A DNA stretch of 64,000 nucleotides from an uncultured Eubacteriales bacterium (GCA_903835065.1 CAILLO010000004.1:25985-89984); one strand, 5' to 3'; positions 25,560 through 34,820 are shown, counted from the stretch's first letter. Numbers and translations are program-made. Notes: generated by a model from the letters alone, not told the origin.

Positions 25560-25597
25560 GAAAAAGAGGACGACAAGAATGCCTTGTCGTCCCCTCT
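25560..25597 (-). terminator. Terminator of the glycine riboswitch
   Basis: On the minus strand GGACGACAAG pairs with CTTGTCGTCC (25592-25583 and 25577-25568) around a 5-base loop and is followed by TCTTTTT. The stem's upstream side adjoins the ACAGAGG end of aptamer 2. This allows ligand-dependent antitermination as in other gcvT glycine riboswitches. Confidence 0.88.
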
Positions 25598-25780
25598 GTT
25601 CCGTGACCTGAGAGATTCGGCGCACGCGCGCCTTGCTCCTTCGGTGCCCGTCCGGGCTTTTCAGAGTGCGGTCCGGATGCGGTTCCCTTTGCCTGAAAGC
25701 TTCCCCGGCAGGCCGACAGACCCGTACCGGCTTCCCCCTTCGGCGGCCGCCCGTTCCCGGTCGGCGCTCTCCCGCATCTT
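25591..25780 (-). promoter_or_regulatory. Tandem glycine riboswitch controlling gcvT
   Basis: Two aptamers are visible on the minus strand. The first starts at GCGGGAGAGCGCC (about 25777) with CGCCGAAGGGGGAAGCC and then GCTTTCAGGCAAAGGG. The second includes GCACTCTGAAAAGCCC, GGGCACCGAAGGAGCAAGGC and AATCTCTCAGGTCACGGAACAGAGG (quoted as AATCTCTCAGGT and GGAACAGAGG). These are the conserved elements of cooperative glycine riboswitches. High glycine should favour transcription of the gcv operon. Confidence 0.94.
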
Positions 25781-25915
25781 TCTCCGCGTGCGTTCTCGTT
25801 TGTCCAGGTGCGCGGCGGGCCATCCGGCATACGGAAGCCCGTCGACTCGATAGTACGACACCTGCGGGGGACATGCAAGGGACGCCCGCGGGTCGCGCCG
25901 GAGGGCCGATTGCGC

Positions 25916-25921
25916 TATACT
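25916..25921 (+). promoter_or_regulatory. -10-like TATACT before the PAP2 gene
   Basis: GCTATACT lies 64 bases before the ATG at 25985. The 25781-25915 stretch holds the upstream parts of this promoter and of the divergent gcv leader. Confidence 0.45.
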
Positions 25922-25984
25922 CGGACCATACCGGGGCGTCGGGGCCGCAAGAGGCGCGCCGCTCCTGCGAGAGGGGTCGAACGC

Positions 25985-26599
25985 ATGAACTTCCGCAACC
26001 TGCTGCAGGTCGGCTTCCTTCTGACCTCGGCCCTCCTGCTCGCCGTGTACACGCTGCTCGCCGTCTTCTACAAGCGGCTGAGCAAGGCCAACGCGGCCGT
26101 GCGCCGCGTCGTGCACCGCCTGCGCCGGCCCTGGATGCGCTCCTTCTTCATCTTCACGCACAAGCTCTACGACGTCCCGGGCGCCTCCGTGCAGATCTCG
26201 CTGGTCGCCCTGCTCCTCGCGTTCGGCTGGAACGACTGGCGCGCCGCCACCGCCCTCCTCGTGACGCTGTTCCTGCAGACCGCGGTCGTTTCTGCGACCA
26301 AGACGATGTCCGGCCGGCTGCGTCCCCCGCACGACACCGCCCACGTGATCATGCAGTCCGGCTCCTATCCGAGCGGGCACACCGCGGGCAGCCTCACCTT
26401 CGCGATCCTCGCGCCCACGCTGCTCTATCCGCACGTCTCTCCCGCCGTCGCCTACGGCGTCGCGGCCTACCTGCTCGTGATGGCCACCTTCACCGCCATG
26501 GGCCGCCTCTACCTCGACATGCACTGGTTCACCGACCTGATCGGCGGCTGGCTGCTGTCCGCCGTGGCCCTCATGTTCACCCTGGCGCTCCTCGCATGA
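25985..26599 (+). CDS. PAP2-family membrane phosphatase
   Basis: The 204-residue membrane protein with about five to six segments is a probable lipid phosphatase (undecaprenyl-pyrophosphate, phosphatidate or similar). The three PAP2 motifs are present in order: KTMSGRLRPP, YPSGHTAG and GRLYLDMHWFTDLIGGW. The substrate cannot be told. The ATG at 25985 has a GAGAGGGG site upstream; the stop overlaps the methyltransferase ATG. Confidence 0.9.
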   Translation: MNFRNLLQVGFLLTSALLLAVYTLLAVFYKRLSKANAAVRRVVHRLRRPWMRSFFIFTHKLYDVPGASVQISLVALLLAFGWNDWRAATALLVTLFLQTAVVSATKTMSGRLRPPHDTAHVIMQSGSYPSGHTAGSLTFAILAPTLLYPHVSPAVAYGVAAYLLVMATFTAMGRLYLDMHWFTDLIGGWLLSAVALMFTLALLA

Positions 26600-27828
26600 T
26601 CCGGATCGTCGTTCCCGCCCTTCTCGGCCTCGAGGCCGTCGTCGCGGAGGAGCTCCTGTCGCTCGGGCACGAGCCCGCCGCGGTCGAGACCGGCAACGGC
26701 CGCGTCTCCTTCCAGACCGCTCCGGAGCACCTCGCCGACGCGGTCGCCCGCGCCAACCTGTGGCTGCGCAGCGGCGAGCGCGTGCTGATCGAGCTCGGAC
26801 GGTTCCCGGCCCGCGATTTCGACGCCCTCTTCGACGGCGTCTCGGCCCTCCCGTGGGAGGACTTCATCCCGCCCGGCGCCGCCTTCCCGGTCAAGGGAAG
26901 CACTCGCGCCTCGCGGCTCGAGAGCGTGCCGGCCTGCCAGAGCATCGTCAAGAAGGCGGTCGTCGAGCGCCTGCGCCCGCGCCTCGGCCTCGCGCCCGGT
27001 GCCGCGTTGCCCGAGGACGAGCAGACGGCCTTCTGCCGCATCCAGTTCACGATCGTCGACGACGTCGCCTCCCTGATGCTCGACACGACGGGCGAGCCGC
27101 TCCACAAGCGCGGATACCGCCCGGTCTCGACCGAGGCGCCCCTGCGCGAGACGCTCGCCGCCGCCATGGTCCTGCTCCTGAAGTGGCGGCCGTTCTCGGA
27201 CGAGGTGCTCGTCGACCCGTTCTGCGGATCCGGCACCCTGCCCGTCGAGGCGGCGATGATCGCCTGCGGCGTCGCCCCCGGCGCCGCCCGCCGGTTCGCC
27301 TGCGAGCGCTGGCCCGCCGTCGGCCCCGCCGTCTTCGCCGCCGCGCGCGAGGAAGCCGCCGAATTCTCGCGCCCGCGCCTTCTCACCGCGCGCGACTTCG
27401 CCGCCGACGGACGGCGGTTCGTCTTCGGCAGCGACCTCGACCCCGCCGCCGTCGCGCTGACGGCGAAGAACGTCTCCCGGGCCGGCGTCGAAGGCCTCGT
27501 CGGGCTGCGCGCCGGGGACGCACTGTCGCTGTCGCCGGCCGCCCTGACCGAGTGGACCGGCTCCGGCCGCCGCCTCGTGCTGTGCAACCCGCCTTACGGC
27601 GAGCGCCTCCTCGACGCCGAGCAGGCCGCGGAGATCTCGCGCGGCATCGGCCGGACCTTCCTCGACCGCGGATCCGCTCCGGTCGGTTCGCGCGTCGCGG
27701 TCCTGTCGGCCGTCACGGACTTCGAGCGCCTCGCGGGCGCGCCCGCCGACAAGCGCAGAAAGCTCTACAACGGTATGATACAATGCCACCTGTATCAGTA
27801 TTTCCGATGGAGGAAACCCGCACCGTGA
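26596..27828 (+). CDS. THUMP-domain RNA methyltransferase (RlmL/YpsC-like)
   Basis: The 410-residue class I SAM-dependent methyltransferase probably modifies a guanine base (N2) in 23S rRNA. The N-terminal ferredoxin-like/THUMP region (about 1-150) is followed by LHKRGYRP, the SAM motif VDPFCGSGTLPVEAAM, FGSDLDPAAV and the catalytic LCNPPYGERL, which is typical of N2-guanine enzymes. The ATG at 26596 overlaps the PAP2 stop, and the stop overlaps the next GTG. Confidence 0.92.
   Translation: MIRIVVPALLGLEAVVAEELLSLGHEPAAVETGNGRVSFQTAPEHLADAVARANLWLRSGERVLIELGRFPARDFDALFDGVSALPWEDFIPPGAAFPVKGSTRASRLESVPACQSIVKKAVVERLRPRLGLAPGAALPEDEQTAFCRIQFTIVDDVASLMLDTTGEPLHKRGYRPVSTEAPLRETLAAAMVLLLKWRPFSDEVLVDPFCGSGTLPVEAAMIACGVAPGAARRFACERWPAVGPAVFAAAREEAAEFSRPRLLTARDFAADGRRFVFGSDLDPAAVALTAKNVSRAGVEGLVGLRAGDALSLSPAALTEWTGSGRRLVLCNPPYGERLLDAEQAAEISRGIGRTFLDRGSAPVGSRVAVLSAVTDFERLAGAPADKRRKLYNGMIQCHLYQYFRWRKPAP
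27774..27784 (+). promoter_or_regulatory. Overlapping -10-like elements inside the methyltransferase 3' end
   Basis: TATGAT (27774-27779) and TACAAT (27779-27784) overlap, 41 bases before the NTP-transferase start. They may give that gene its own transcript. Confidence 0.35.
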
Positions 27829-28565
27829 AAGCGATCATCCTCGCCGCAGGCTACGCCACCCGCCTGCACCCGCTGACCAAGGACAAGGCCAAGGCGCTCC
27901 TGCCCGTCGCCGGGAAGCCCATCATCACCCATATCGCGGACGAGATCGACACGCTCGACGACGTCGACGAGATCGTGGTCGTCAGCAACCACCGCTTCAT
28001 CCATCAGTTCGAGCGCTGGGCCGAGGAGCGCGTCGCCGCGTGCGGCAAGAAGCCGGTCGTCCTCGTCGACGACGGCTCGACCGACGACGCCGACAAGCTC
28101 GGCGCGATCGGCGACATCCAGTACTGCATCGACAAGCTCGGGATCGATGACGACGTCGTGATCATCGCCGGCGACAACCTCTTCACCTACAAGCTGGCGG
28201 ACGCGCACGCATTCTTCCGCCGGATCGGCGAGGACACGATCCTCGGCAAGCGGATCGACGACCGGGACGAGCTGCGGCGCATGGGCGTCGCGGTGCTCGA
28301 CGCCGAGGGCCGCGTCCTCGACATGGTCGAGAAGCCGCAGGACCCGCCGTCCGACATCGCAATCTTCGCCACCTATTTCTACAAGCGCTCGACCCTTCCC
28401 CTGATCCGCCGGTACCTCGACGCGGGCAACAAGCCCGACGCGCCGGGCTACTTCCCCTCCTGGCTGTACCGGATCCACGAGGTCCGGACCTACGTGTTCG
28501 ACGGCGAGTGCTACGACATCGGGACGCCGAAGGCCTACGAGCAGGTCCAGGCGCTGTTCGGATAG
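27825..28565 (+). CDS. Sugar-phosphate nucleotidyltransferase-like protein
   Basis: The 246-residue NTP-transferase fold protein resembles RmlA/GalU/GlmU catalytic domains. Signature: ILAAGYATRLHPLT with K-x-K-A-x-L-L-P-V-x-G-K-P, then AGDNLF containing the metal Asp, and VEKP. It would make an NDP-sugar or similar (alditol/choline phosphate activation is also possible), but no partner pathway is adjacent. GTG 27825 is chosen: GGAGGAAACCC lies upstream and it overlaps the preceding stop. ATG 27809 is an alternative without a site. Confidence 0.85.
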   Translation: MKAIILAAGYATRLHPLTKDKAKALLPVAGKPIITHIADEIDTLDDVDEIVVVSNHRFIHQFERWAEERVAACGKKPVVLVDDGSTDDADKLGAIGDIQYCIDKLGIDDDVVIIAGDNLFTYKLADAHAFFRRIGEDTILGKRIDDRDELRRMGVAVLDAEGRVLDMVEKPQDPPSDIAIFATYFYKRSTLPLIRRYLDAGNKPDAPGYFPSWLYRIHEVRTYVFDGECYDIGTPKAYEQVQALFG

Positions 28566-28585
28566 CGGGGAGGCCGGCTTTTCTG

Positions 28586-28591
28586 TAAGAT
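28586..28591 (+). promoter_or_regulatory. -10-like TAAGAT before the DUF6106-like gene
   Basis: TGTAAGAT lies 32 bases before the ATG at 28623. Confidence 0.4.
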
Positions 28592-28622
28592 GGAACCGAT
28601 TCTTGAACGGAGGTGTCTCGTC

Positions 28623-29144
28623 ATGGACTCATTCATCGAAAAGATCGTATCCCGCCGCAAATCCCCGGTGGAGCGGCTCAAGACCGTCGGCATCGTCTTC
28701 GCCGCGCTGATCCTGATGGCCGTCTCCATGGGCGTGCTGCCTTCCCTGTGGGCGCCGCTCGGGAGCATCTCGATCTTCCTCGTCGCCGGCGTCGGCTTCG
28801 GAGCCTGGTGGCTGATCACGTCGGCCAACCTCGAGTACGAGTACATCGTGACCAACATGGACCTCGACATCGACCGGATCACCGCCCAGCGCAAGCGCAA
28901 GCGCCTGTTCAGCGCCAAGGCCAAGGACTTCGAGATCTGCGCCAAGCGCAACGGCCCCAACTACAAGGAGTTCGCGAAGGGCGCCTTCAAGCTCCTCGAC
29001 TACAGCGCCAGCCCCGATTCCCCGGACTGCTGGTTCATCGTGACCCAGTACAAGGGCGAACGCGTGATGGTCCTCTTCGAGCCCGACGAGCGCATGGTGC
29101 AGAATTTCCGCCGCTTCAACCCCAGCCGCGTCAAGTTCGACTGA
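28623..29144 (+). CDS. Small membrane protein, DUF6106-like
   Basis: The 173-residue protein has two adjacent membrane segments (about 20-42 and 46-66) and a soluble beta-rich C-terminal domain. The motif NLEYEYIVTNMDLDIDRI with AQRKRKRL resembles DUF6106-type clostridial proteins of unknown function, and the fold may be PH-like. ATG 28623 follows GGAGGTGTCTCG. An upstream ATG at 28590 overlaps the -10 element and is rejected. Confidence 0.65.
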   Translation: MDSFIEKIVSRRKSPVERLKTVGIVFAALILMAVSMGVLPSLWAPLGSISIFLVAGVGFGAWWLITSANLEYEYIVTNMDLDIDRITAQRKRKRLFSAKAKDFEICAKRNGPNYKEFAKGAFKLLDYSASPDSPDCWFIVTQYKGERVMVLFEPDERMVQNFRRFNPSRVKFD

Positions 29145-29214
29145 CCCGCTCCTCCGAAGCGCCCCGCACGGCCGTCCGTCGGACGACGGACCTTCCGGAC
29201 CCGAGAGGTGGACC

Positions 29215-30546
29215 ATGGCGAAGAAGGACCGCTTCACCAGACAGGAACTCAGCTGGATCTTCTACGACTGGGCGAATTCGTCCCACTCCACGATCATCGT
29301 CGCCGCCATCCTCCCGATCTACTTCGTCAGCGTCGCGACCAAGGCCGGCGCGTCGGGCGACTACTGGTGGGGCGTCGCGACCTCCGTCTCCACGCTGGTG
29401 ATGGCCCTCCTCGCGCCTTTCCTCGGCTCGATCGGCGACTACAAGGGGATGAAGAAGAAGCTCTTCTCGATCTTCCTCGGAATCGGCCTCGCCGCCACGG
29501 CGACGATCGTCTTCTCGAACCGCTGGGAATTCCTGCTGATCGGCTACATGTTCTCCTATGCCGGCTTCATGGGCGCCAACCTCTTCTACGACTCCTTCCT
29601 GACCGACGTCACGACGGCCGACCGGATGGACCGCGTCTCGACCTACGGATACGGCCTCGGCTACATCGGCGGCAGCACGATCCCCTTCCTCTTCGCGATC
29701 GGCATCATCATGACGGGCAAGTACATCGGCATCGACAGCGTCCTCGCCGCCAAGATCGCCATCGCGATCGTGGTCTTCTGGTGGGGCCTGTTCAGCATCC
29801 CGATACTCAGGAACGTCAAGCAGACGCACTACGAGGAGCGCCCGGCGCACCTGTTCGCGGGGACCTTCGGCCGCATCGGCCGCACGTTCCTCGGCATCGT
29901 CTCCAACAAGGGCATCCGCGTCTTCGTGCTCGCCTACTTCTTCTACATCGACGGCGTCAACACCGTGATCAACATGGCGACGGCCTACGGCGCCACGCTC
30001 GGCCTCGACTCGACGGGCATGATCCTCGCCCTGATGGTGACGCAGCTCGTCGCCTTCCCCTGCGCGATCCTGTTCGGCCGCATGTCGAAGCGGTTCGGCA
30101 CGGTCGCCATGATCGGCTACGCGATCGGCGTGTACTTCCTGATCTGCACGGTCGGATTCGTGATGGGCTTCCTGCCGATCGCGGTCTCCCAGGTCCTGTT
30201 CTGGATCGTGGCCGTGCTGGTGGGCAGCGTGCAGGGCGGCATCCAGGCCCTGTCCCGCTCCTTCTTCGGCAAGATCATCCCGGCGGAGAAGTCCAACGAG
30301 TACTTCGGCTTCTTCGACATCTTCGGCAAGTTCGCCGCCGTCCTGGGCCCGGCCCTCTATGCGTTCCTGCGCGGCGTCACCGGGAACCCCGCCTACGGCA
30401 TCCTCGGCATCATGGCCCTCTTCCTGGTCTCCGGCATCATCGTGGTCGTCGGCCGCAAGCCGCTGCACGAGATGGAGATCCACGCGACGAACCAGGTCGA
30501 CGCCGCGATCCAGAAGAAGGTCGACGACGCGGCGAATGGCGCCTGA
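29215..30546 (+). CDS. MFS transporter, UMF1/Atg22-like family
   Basis: The 443-residue transporter has about 12 membrane segments. The N-terminal WIFYDWANSSHSTIIV, the loop LGSIGDYKGMKKK and QALSRSFFGKIIPAEKSNEYFGF (quoted as QALSRSFFGKIIP and EKSNEYFGF) are typical of the UMF1/Atg22-like branch of the major facilitator superfamily. Bacterial substrates of this branch are not known. GAGAGGTGG lies just before the ATG. It overlaps the thioesterase start by 11 bases. Confidence 0.88.
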   Translation: MAKKDRFTRQELSWIFYDWANSSHSTIIVAAILPIYFVSVATKAGASGDYWWGVATSVSTLVMALLAPFLGSIGDYKGMKKKLFSIFLGIGLAATATIVFSNRWEFLLIGYMFSYAGFMGANLFYDSFLTDVTTADRMDRVSTYGYGLGYIGGSTIPFLFAIGIIMTGKYIGIDSVLAAKIAIAIVVFWWGLFSIPILRNVKQTHYEERPAHLFAGTFGRIGRTFLGIVSNKGIRVFVLAYFFYIDGVNTVINMATAYGATLGLDSTGMILALMVTQLVAFPCAILFGRMSKRFGTVAMIGYAIGVYFLICTVGFVMGFLPIAVSQVLFWIVAVLVGSVQGGIQALSRSFFGKIIPAEKSNEYFGFFDIFGKFAAVLGPALYAFLRGVTGNPAYGILGIMALFLVSGIIVVVGRKPLHEMEIHATNQVDAAIQKKVDDAANGA

Positions 30547-31309
30547 TTCCGGAGCCCTTTCCCGGCACGGCCGTTTCTCGTACGAGGTCCGCAGCACCGA
30601 CACCGACCGCCGCGACCGCCTGCACCTGCATGCCCTGTTCTCGATGATGCAGGAGGCCGCCGCGCGGCATGCCGAGCAGCTCGGCTTCGGCGCGGCGCAG
30701 TTCGACCCGCAGGGCATCGCCTGGGTCCTGCTGCGCGTCTCCGTGCGCATGGACGTCTTCCCTTCGTGGAAGGAGCATCTGGCGATCGAGACCTGGCCGA
30801 GCGCCCAGGACAAGCTGCTCGGGCTGCGCGACTTCCGGTTCTTCCGGGAGGACGGCTCGCAGGCCGGCGCCGCGACGACCTCCTGGCTGGTCGTCGACGC
30901 CGCGACGCGCCGACCGAAGCGCGTCCCGGTTGAAGTCGACGACGCCGCGGGGGCGGGCGGCCCTTCGGCGGAGCGGAGCCTCCACTTCGACGCCCCGAAG
31001 ATCGACGTCGACCCCGCGCTCGCGTCCGCGACGCCGACGCTGCGGATCGCCTGCCGCGAAAGCGACATCGACCGGAACCGGCACGTGAACAACACCCGCT
31101 ACATCGCCTGGTGCCTCGACGCGCTGCATGCGGCGGGCCTTGGCGGCGACCCGGTGACCGGCATCGACGTGAACTACCTGTCGGAGCTCCTGATCGGCGA
31201 CGAGGCCGACCTCTTCGTCGCCTCGCCCGCACGGGGCGAGACCCTCGTCGAGGGCCGCCGCGGGGACGGCGCCGCCATCTTCCGCGCCCGCATCCTGACT
31301 TCGCCGTGA
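30536..31309 (+). CDS. Acyl-ACP thioesterase
   Basis: The 257-residue double-hotdog protein is of the FatA/FatB-like bacterial acyl-ACP thioesterase family and releases free fatty acids from acyl-ACP. Features include SYEVRSTDTDRRDRL with MMQEAAARHAEQLGF in the first hotdog, and ESDIDRNRHVNNTRYI in the second, which carries the catalytic-region N-x-H-V-N-N-x-x-Y. It overlaps the MFS gene by 11 bases, which suggests co-transcription, but no functional link is known. Confidence 0.88.
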   Translation: MAPDSGALSRHGRFSYEVRSTDTDRRDRLHLHALFSMMQEAAARHAEQLGFGAAQFDPQGIAWVLLRVSVRMDVFPSWKEHLAIETWPSAQDKLLGLRDFRFFREDGSQAGAATTSWLVVDAATRRPKRVPVEVDDAAGAGGPSAERSLHFDAPKIDVDPALASATPTLRIACRESDIDRNRHVNNTRYIAWCLDALHAAGLGGDPVTGIDVNYLSELLIGDEADLFVASPARGETLVEGRRGDGAAIFRARILTSP

Positions 31310-31397
31310 CAACGCCCCGGGAACCGCCCTGGAAGCGACTCGCACGGCTTCCGGACGGGCCTCCCGGACCTCGTCGCAATCGTTCACATTCTCTTCA

Positions 31398-31426
31398 TTG
31401 TTTCCCCTCCGGTCTTTCTGTATAAT
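31398..31426 (+). promoter_or_regulatory. Promoter of the Gld-type ABC operon
   Basis: TTGTTT (31398-31403), a 17-base spacer and a perfect TATAAT (31421-31426) lie 54 bases before the ATP-binding gene, in a locally AT-richer stretch. Confidence 0.75.
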
Positions 31427-31479
31427 TCACTTTCGGACGCGCCCGCAGAACATCCTGAATGCGGGCGAGGAGGATGCGG

Positions 31480-32436
31480 ATGATTGAGATCAAGAATCTG
31501 GTCAAGCATTACGGTCAGGTCCGCGCGGTGAACGACATCTCGTTCACGGTCAACCAGGGCGAGATCCTCGGGTTCCTGGGACCGAACGGCGCGGGCAAGT
31601 CGACGACGATGAACATCCTGACGGGCTTCCTGTCGGCCACCGCGGGCACCGTCAAGATCAACGGCTTCGACATCCTCGAGCAGCCGCAGAAGGCGAAGGC
31701 CTGCATCGGGTACCTGCCGGAGAATCCTCCGCTGTACCTCGACATGACGGTCCTCGAATACCTCCGCTTCGTCTGCGACCTCAAGGGGGTCCCCCGCGAG
31801 GAGCGCGCCAAGCAGCTCGCCGAGATCATGCGCCTCGTCCGGATCACGGACGTCGCGAACCGCCTGACCAAGAACCTGTCGAAGGGCTACCGCCAGCGCG
31901 TCGGCATCGCGCAGGCGCTGGTCGGCAACCCCGAGGTCCTCGTGCTCGACGAGCCGACGATCGGCCTCGACCCCAAGCAGATCATCGAGATCCGCAACCT
32001 CGTGCGCGACCTCGGCCGCAAGCACACCGTGATCCTCAGCTCCCATATCCTGCCCGAGGTCAGCGCGGTCTGCGACCGGATCATCATCATCAACAAGGGC
32101 GTGATCGCCGCCGTCGACACCCCGGACAACCTCTCCCGCAAGTTCTCCAAGACGACGCGCCTCCAGGTCGCCGTCGAGGGCCCCCTCAAGGACGTCGTCA
32201 CCCACCTCCGCCACGTTCCGGGCGTCCGCACGGCGGAACTGCTCATGGAGAAGGAGGGCGGCGTCAACGTCCTGATCGTCGAGAGCGAGAACGACATCGA
32301 CGTCCGCAAGCCCGTGTTCTTCGAGATGGCCCGCTCCTCCTACGCGATTCTCGAGATGCGGCCGCTCGACCTCTCGCTCGAAGAGGTCTTCCTCCAGGTC
32401 ACCGGCAACGCACCCACCGGAAAGGGGGAGAAGTAG
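31480..32436 (+). CDS. ABC transporter ATP-binding protein (GldA-like)
   Basis: The 318-residue ABC ATPase has Walker A GPNGAGKST (34-42), signature NLSKGYRQRVGIAQAL, Walker B VLVLDEPTIGLD and the H-loop SSHILPEV. It also has the C-terminal extension usual in GldA/CcmA-type exporters. With the following permease, GldG-like and DUF4340 proteins it forms a Gld-type ABC system. In Bacteroidota this system is tied to gliding, but it is widespread in non-gliding bacteria with unknown substrate. ATG 31480 has AGGAGG at 7 bases; ATG 31474 overlaps that site. Confidence 0.92.
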   Translation: MIEIKNLVKHYGQVRAVNDISFTVNQGEILGFLGPNGAGKSTTMNILTGFLSATAGTVKINGFDILEQPQKAKACIGYLPENPPLYLDMTVLEYLRFVCDLKGVPREERAKQLAEIMRLVRITDVANRLTKNLSKGYRQRVGIAQALVGNPEVLVLDEPTIGLDPKQIIEIRNLVRDLGRKHTVILSSHILPEVSAVCDRIIIINKGVIAAVDTPDNLSRKFSKTTRLQVAVEGPLKDVVTHLRHVPGVRTAELLMEKEGGVNVLIVESENDIDVRKPVFFEMARSSYAILEMRPLDLSLEEVFLQVTGNAPTGKGEK

Positions 32437-32437
32437 C

Positions 32438-33226
32438 ATGAAAAGGATCCGCGCGATCCTGAAGCGGGATTACGCTTCGTTCTTCCGGTCGCCGATCGGA
32501 TATATCGTCCTCGCGATCTACATGTTCCTCAACGGCATCTACTATGCCGGCGACATCAATTCGGGCTACTCCGACATCGGCACCCAGATCTCGAGCTTCG
32601 AATGGGTGGTCTTCATCCTCCTGATCCCCCTGATCACGATGCGCATCTTCTCCGAGGACCGCAAGAACGGCACCGAGGTCCTCCTGCTTACGTCGCCCGC
32701 CTCCGTGTGGGAGATCGTGGCCGGGAAGTACCTCGCCGTGTTCAGCGTCTACATGACCCTGGTCGGGGGCACCCTGCTGTTCCCGCTGCTGACCGGCGCC
32801 TTCGCGGGCAGGGTCGACATCAAGGCGCTCGGCGTCTATATCGGCTTCGTCGGACTCGGCGCCGCGTTCCTCGCGATCGGCGTCTTCGCCTCCGCGCTGA
32901 CCGAGAACCAGGTGGTCGCCGCCGTGATCTCGATCTCGACGGTCGTCTTCTTCATGCTGATCCAGCTGTTCGCGTCGATCGTCGGCAACCTCGCCTCCGG
33001 TCTGGTCTCCGCGATCAACATCTTCGGCATCACGGACCTCCAGCTCTCCAAGGTCGCGTCGGACGTTACCGCCGCGGTCAACTGGCCGAATCCGATGACC
33101 CGCCTCGACAACTACGCCAAGGGAATCTTCGAACTCGCACCGATCGTATTCTTCATCAGCGTCGTCGCGATCTTCCTGTTCCTCACGGTCAGGGTGATCG
33201 AGAAGCGTCGCTGGAGTCAGGGGTGA
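32438..33226 (+). CDS. ABC transporter permease (GldF-like)
   Basis: The 262-residue ABC-2 type permease has about six membrane segments. The N-terminal KRDYASFFRSPIGYIVLAI, then MRIFSEDRKNGTEVLLLTSP, are the hallmark of GldF/NosY-like permeases. It is separated from the ATPase gene by a single base after its stop, with GGGGGAGAAGTAGC as overlapping binding site. It is followed after 4 bases by the GldG-like gene. Confidence 0.9.
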   Translation: MKRIRAILKRDYASFFRSPIGYIVLAIYMFLNGIYYAGDINSGYSDIGTQISSFEWVVFILLIPLITMRIFSEDRKNGTEVLLLTSPASVWEIVAGKYLAVFSVYMTLVGGTLLFPLLTGAFAGRVDIKALGVYIGFVGLGAAFLAIGVFASALTENQVVAAVISISTVVFFMLIQLFASIVGNLASGLVSAINIFGITDLQLSKVASDVTAAVNWPNPMTRLDNYAKGIFELAPIVFFISVVAIFLFLTVRVIEKRRWSQG

Positions 33227-33230
33227 TGGC

Positions 33231-34820
33231 ATGAGCGCAGCGGACAAGAACATGATCGAAGAGAAGCCCGTCGAAGAAGAGATCCAGCCCGTCCCGCAGA
33301 AGCAGCGCCTCGTCAAGGTGAAGGTGGACAAGCGCGCGAAGTCGCTCCGCGTATTCTCGATCGGCAGCACGATTCTCTTCGTCGCCATCGTGCTCGTCAT
33401 CAACCTCGTCTTCGAGAGCCTGCTCGGCCCGACCCTGAAGTGGGACTTCACGCCGACCGCGACCTATACGCTCGGCGATACCACCAAGACGATCGTATCC
33501 GGCCTCAAGGACGACATCCGCATCGTCGCCCTCTTCGACCGCACCAGCTGGTCCTCGATCTACTCGAGCTTCCTCTCCAGCTACTACGTGACGAACACGT
33601 CGGCGGCCGCCGGCGAAGTGCCGATCCTCCTCGACGACTATGTGAAGCTGGGCGCCGGCAGGATCAGCGTGGAATACATCGACCCGGTCAAGGTCCCCGG
33701 CATCGTGGCGGAACTCGACCCCGACGGCGTCCTCGGCGTCAAGAGCGCCATCTCCGGAAGCTACGTCGTCATCGACAAGACGACCAACAAGAGCAAGATC
33801 GTCGGCATCACCGAGATGTACTCCCTCACCGCCGACAGCACCTCCTACTCCTACACCAACAACGGCATGAGCGCCGAGCAGGCATTCAGCGGGGCGATCC
33901 AGTTCGTCGCCGCGGCGAAGACCCCCGTGGTGTACTTCGTGACCGGCCACAGCGAGGCCGACTACGCGAGCTCCTATTCGAACTTCGCCAAGATCCTCTC
34001 GTACAACAACTTCGCGACCAAGTCGCTCGACATCCGGACGATCTCCACGATCCCCGCCGACGCCGCGATGCTCGCCTTCCTCGACCCGCAGATCGACATC
34101 TCCCCGGCCGAAAAGGAACTCCTGACCGCCTACGTCAAGGGCGGCGGTCGGCTGCTCGTGATCGCCGGCTATAGCCCGGTCGCGTTCCCGACCCTCAATT
34201 CTCTGCTGGCCCTGTTCAACATCCAGATCACCACCGACCGCCTGCGGGAAGGCGACACCTCCCTGCGCTACGGCGGCGACCCCTACACCTTCGTGGCCCA
34301 GGTCCCGGCCACCGACGTCAGCACCCAGTCCCAGCTGATCCTCGGCGGCGCGCGCCGCCTCGAGCCCCTGAACAGCACGGACGCCTGGATCACCGCCACG
34401 AAGATCCTCACGACCTCCGCCGGCGGAATCTCCGAGGCGAACGGCGACGCGAACTCCCCGAGCGCCGAGGCCACCCAGGTGATCGGCATGGCTTCGGAGA
34501 ACAAGGGCTGGATGATCAACGACATCAAGTCCGCTAAGGTGATCGTCCTGGGCAGCAGCGCGCTGATCAGCGACGCCGCGCTGACCCAGCTGGGCGACTA
34601 CTCGCAGTACAACCGCAACTTCATCTACTACAACATGGAATGGCTGATCGACGCCTCGAAGAACAGCCTCTACATCCAGGCCAAGACCCTGCCGAGCTAC
34701 ACCCTGAACGCCGGCAACGCCACCTCCTATCTCCTGGTGCAGGTCCTCGTGGTCGGCCTGATCCCGCTCGGCCTCCTGCTCGCCGCGTTCCTGGTCTTCC
34801 GCAGAAGACGCCACCTGTGA
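33231..34820 (+). CDS. GldG-like ABC-associated protein
   Basis: The 529-residue protein has a cytoplasmic charged N-terminus (1-38), one membrane segment (about 40-62), a large extracytoplasmic region and a C-terminal membrane segment (about 500-520) ending in basic residues. The extracytoplasmic part has FVTGHSEADY, AMLAFLDPQIDISPAEKE and LLVIAGYSPVAFP, typical of the GldG/DUF4350-like sugar-binding-fold domain in Gld-type ABC systems. Sequence-family level assignment; substrate unknown. Confidence 0.87.
   Translation: MSAADKNMIEEKPVEEEIQPVPQKQRLVKVKVDKRAKSLRVFSIGSTILFVAIVLVINLVFESLLGPTLKWDFTPTATYTLGDTTKTIVSGLKDDIRIVALFDRTSWSSIYSSFLSSYYVTNTSAAAGEVPILLDDYVKLGAGRISVEYIDPVKVPGIVAELDPDGVLGVKSAISGSYVVIDKTTNKSKIVGITEMYSLTADSTSYSYTNNGMSAEQAFSGAIQFVAAAKTPVVYFVTGHSEADYASSYSNFAKILSYNNFATKSLDIRTISTIPADAAMLAFLDPQIDISPAEKELLTAYVKGGGRLLVIAGYSPVAFPTLNSLLALFNIQITTDRLREGDTSLRYGGDPYTFVAQVPATDVSTQSQLILGGARRLEPLNSTDAWITATKILTTSAGGISEANGDANSPSAEATQVIGMASENKGWMINDIKSAKVIVLGSSALISDAALTQLGDYSQYNRNFIYYNMEWLIDASKNSLYIQAKTLPSYTLNAGNATSYLLVQVLVVGLIPLGLLLAAFLVFRRRRHL

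Noticed and set aside
29131..31095. Long antisense open frame over the MFS and thioesterase genes
   Set aside because: Composition is Asp/Glu/Arg/His-biased as expected for the complement of GC-rich coding; no family feature.
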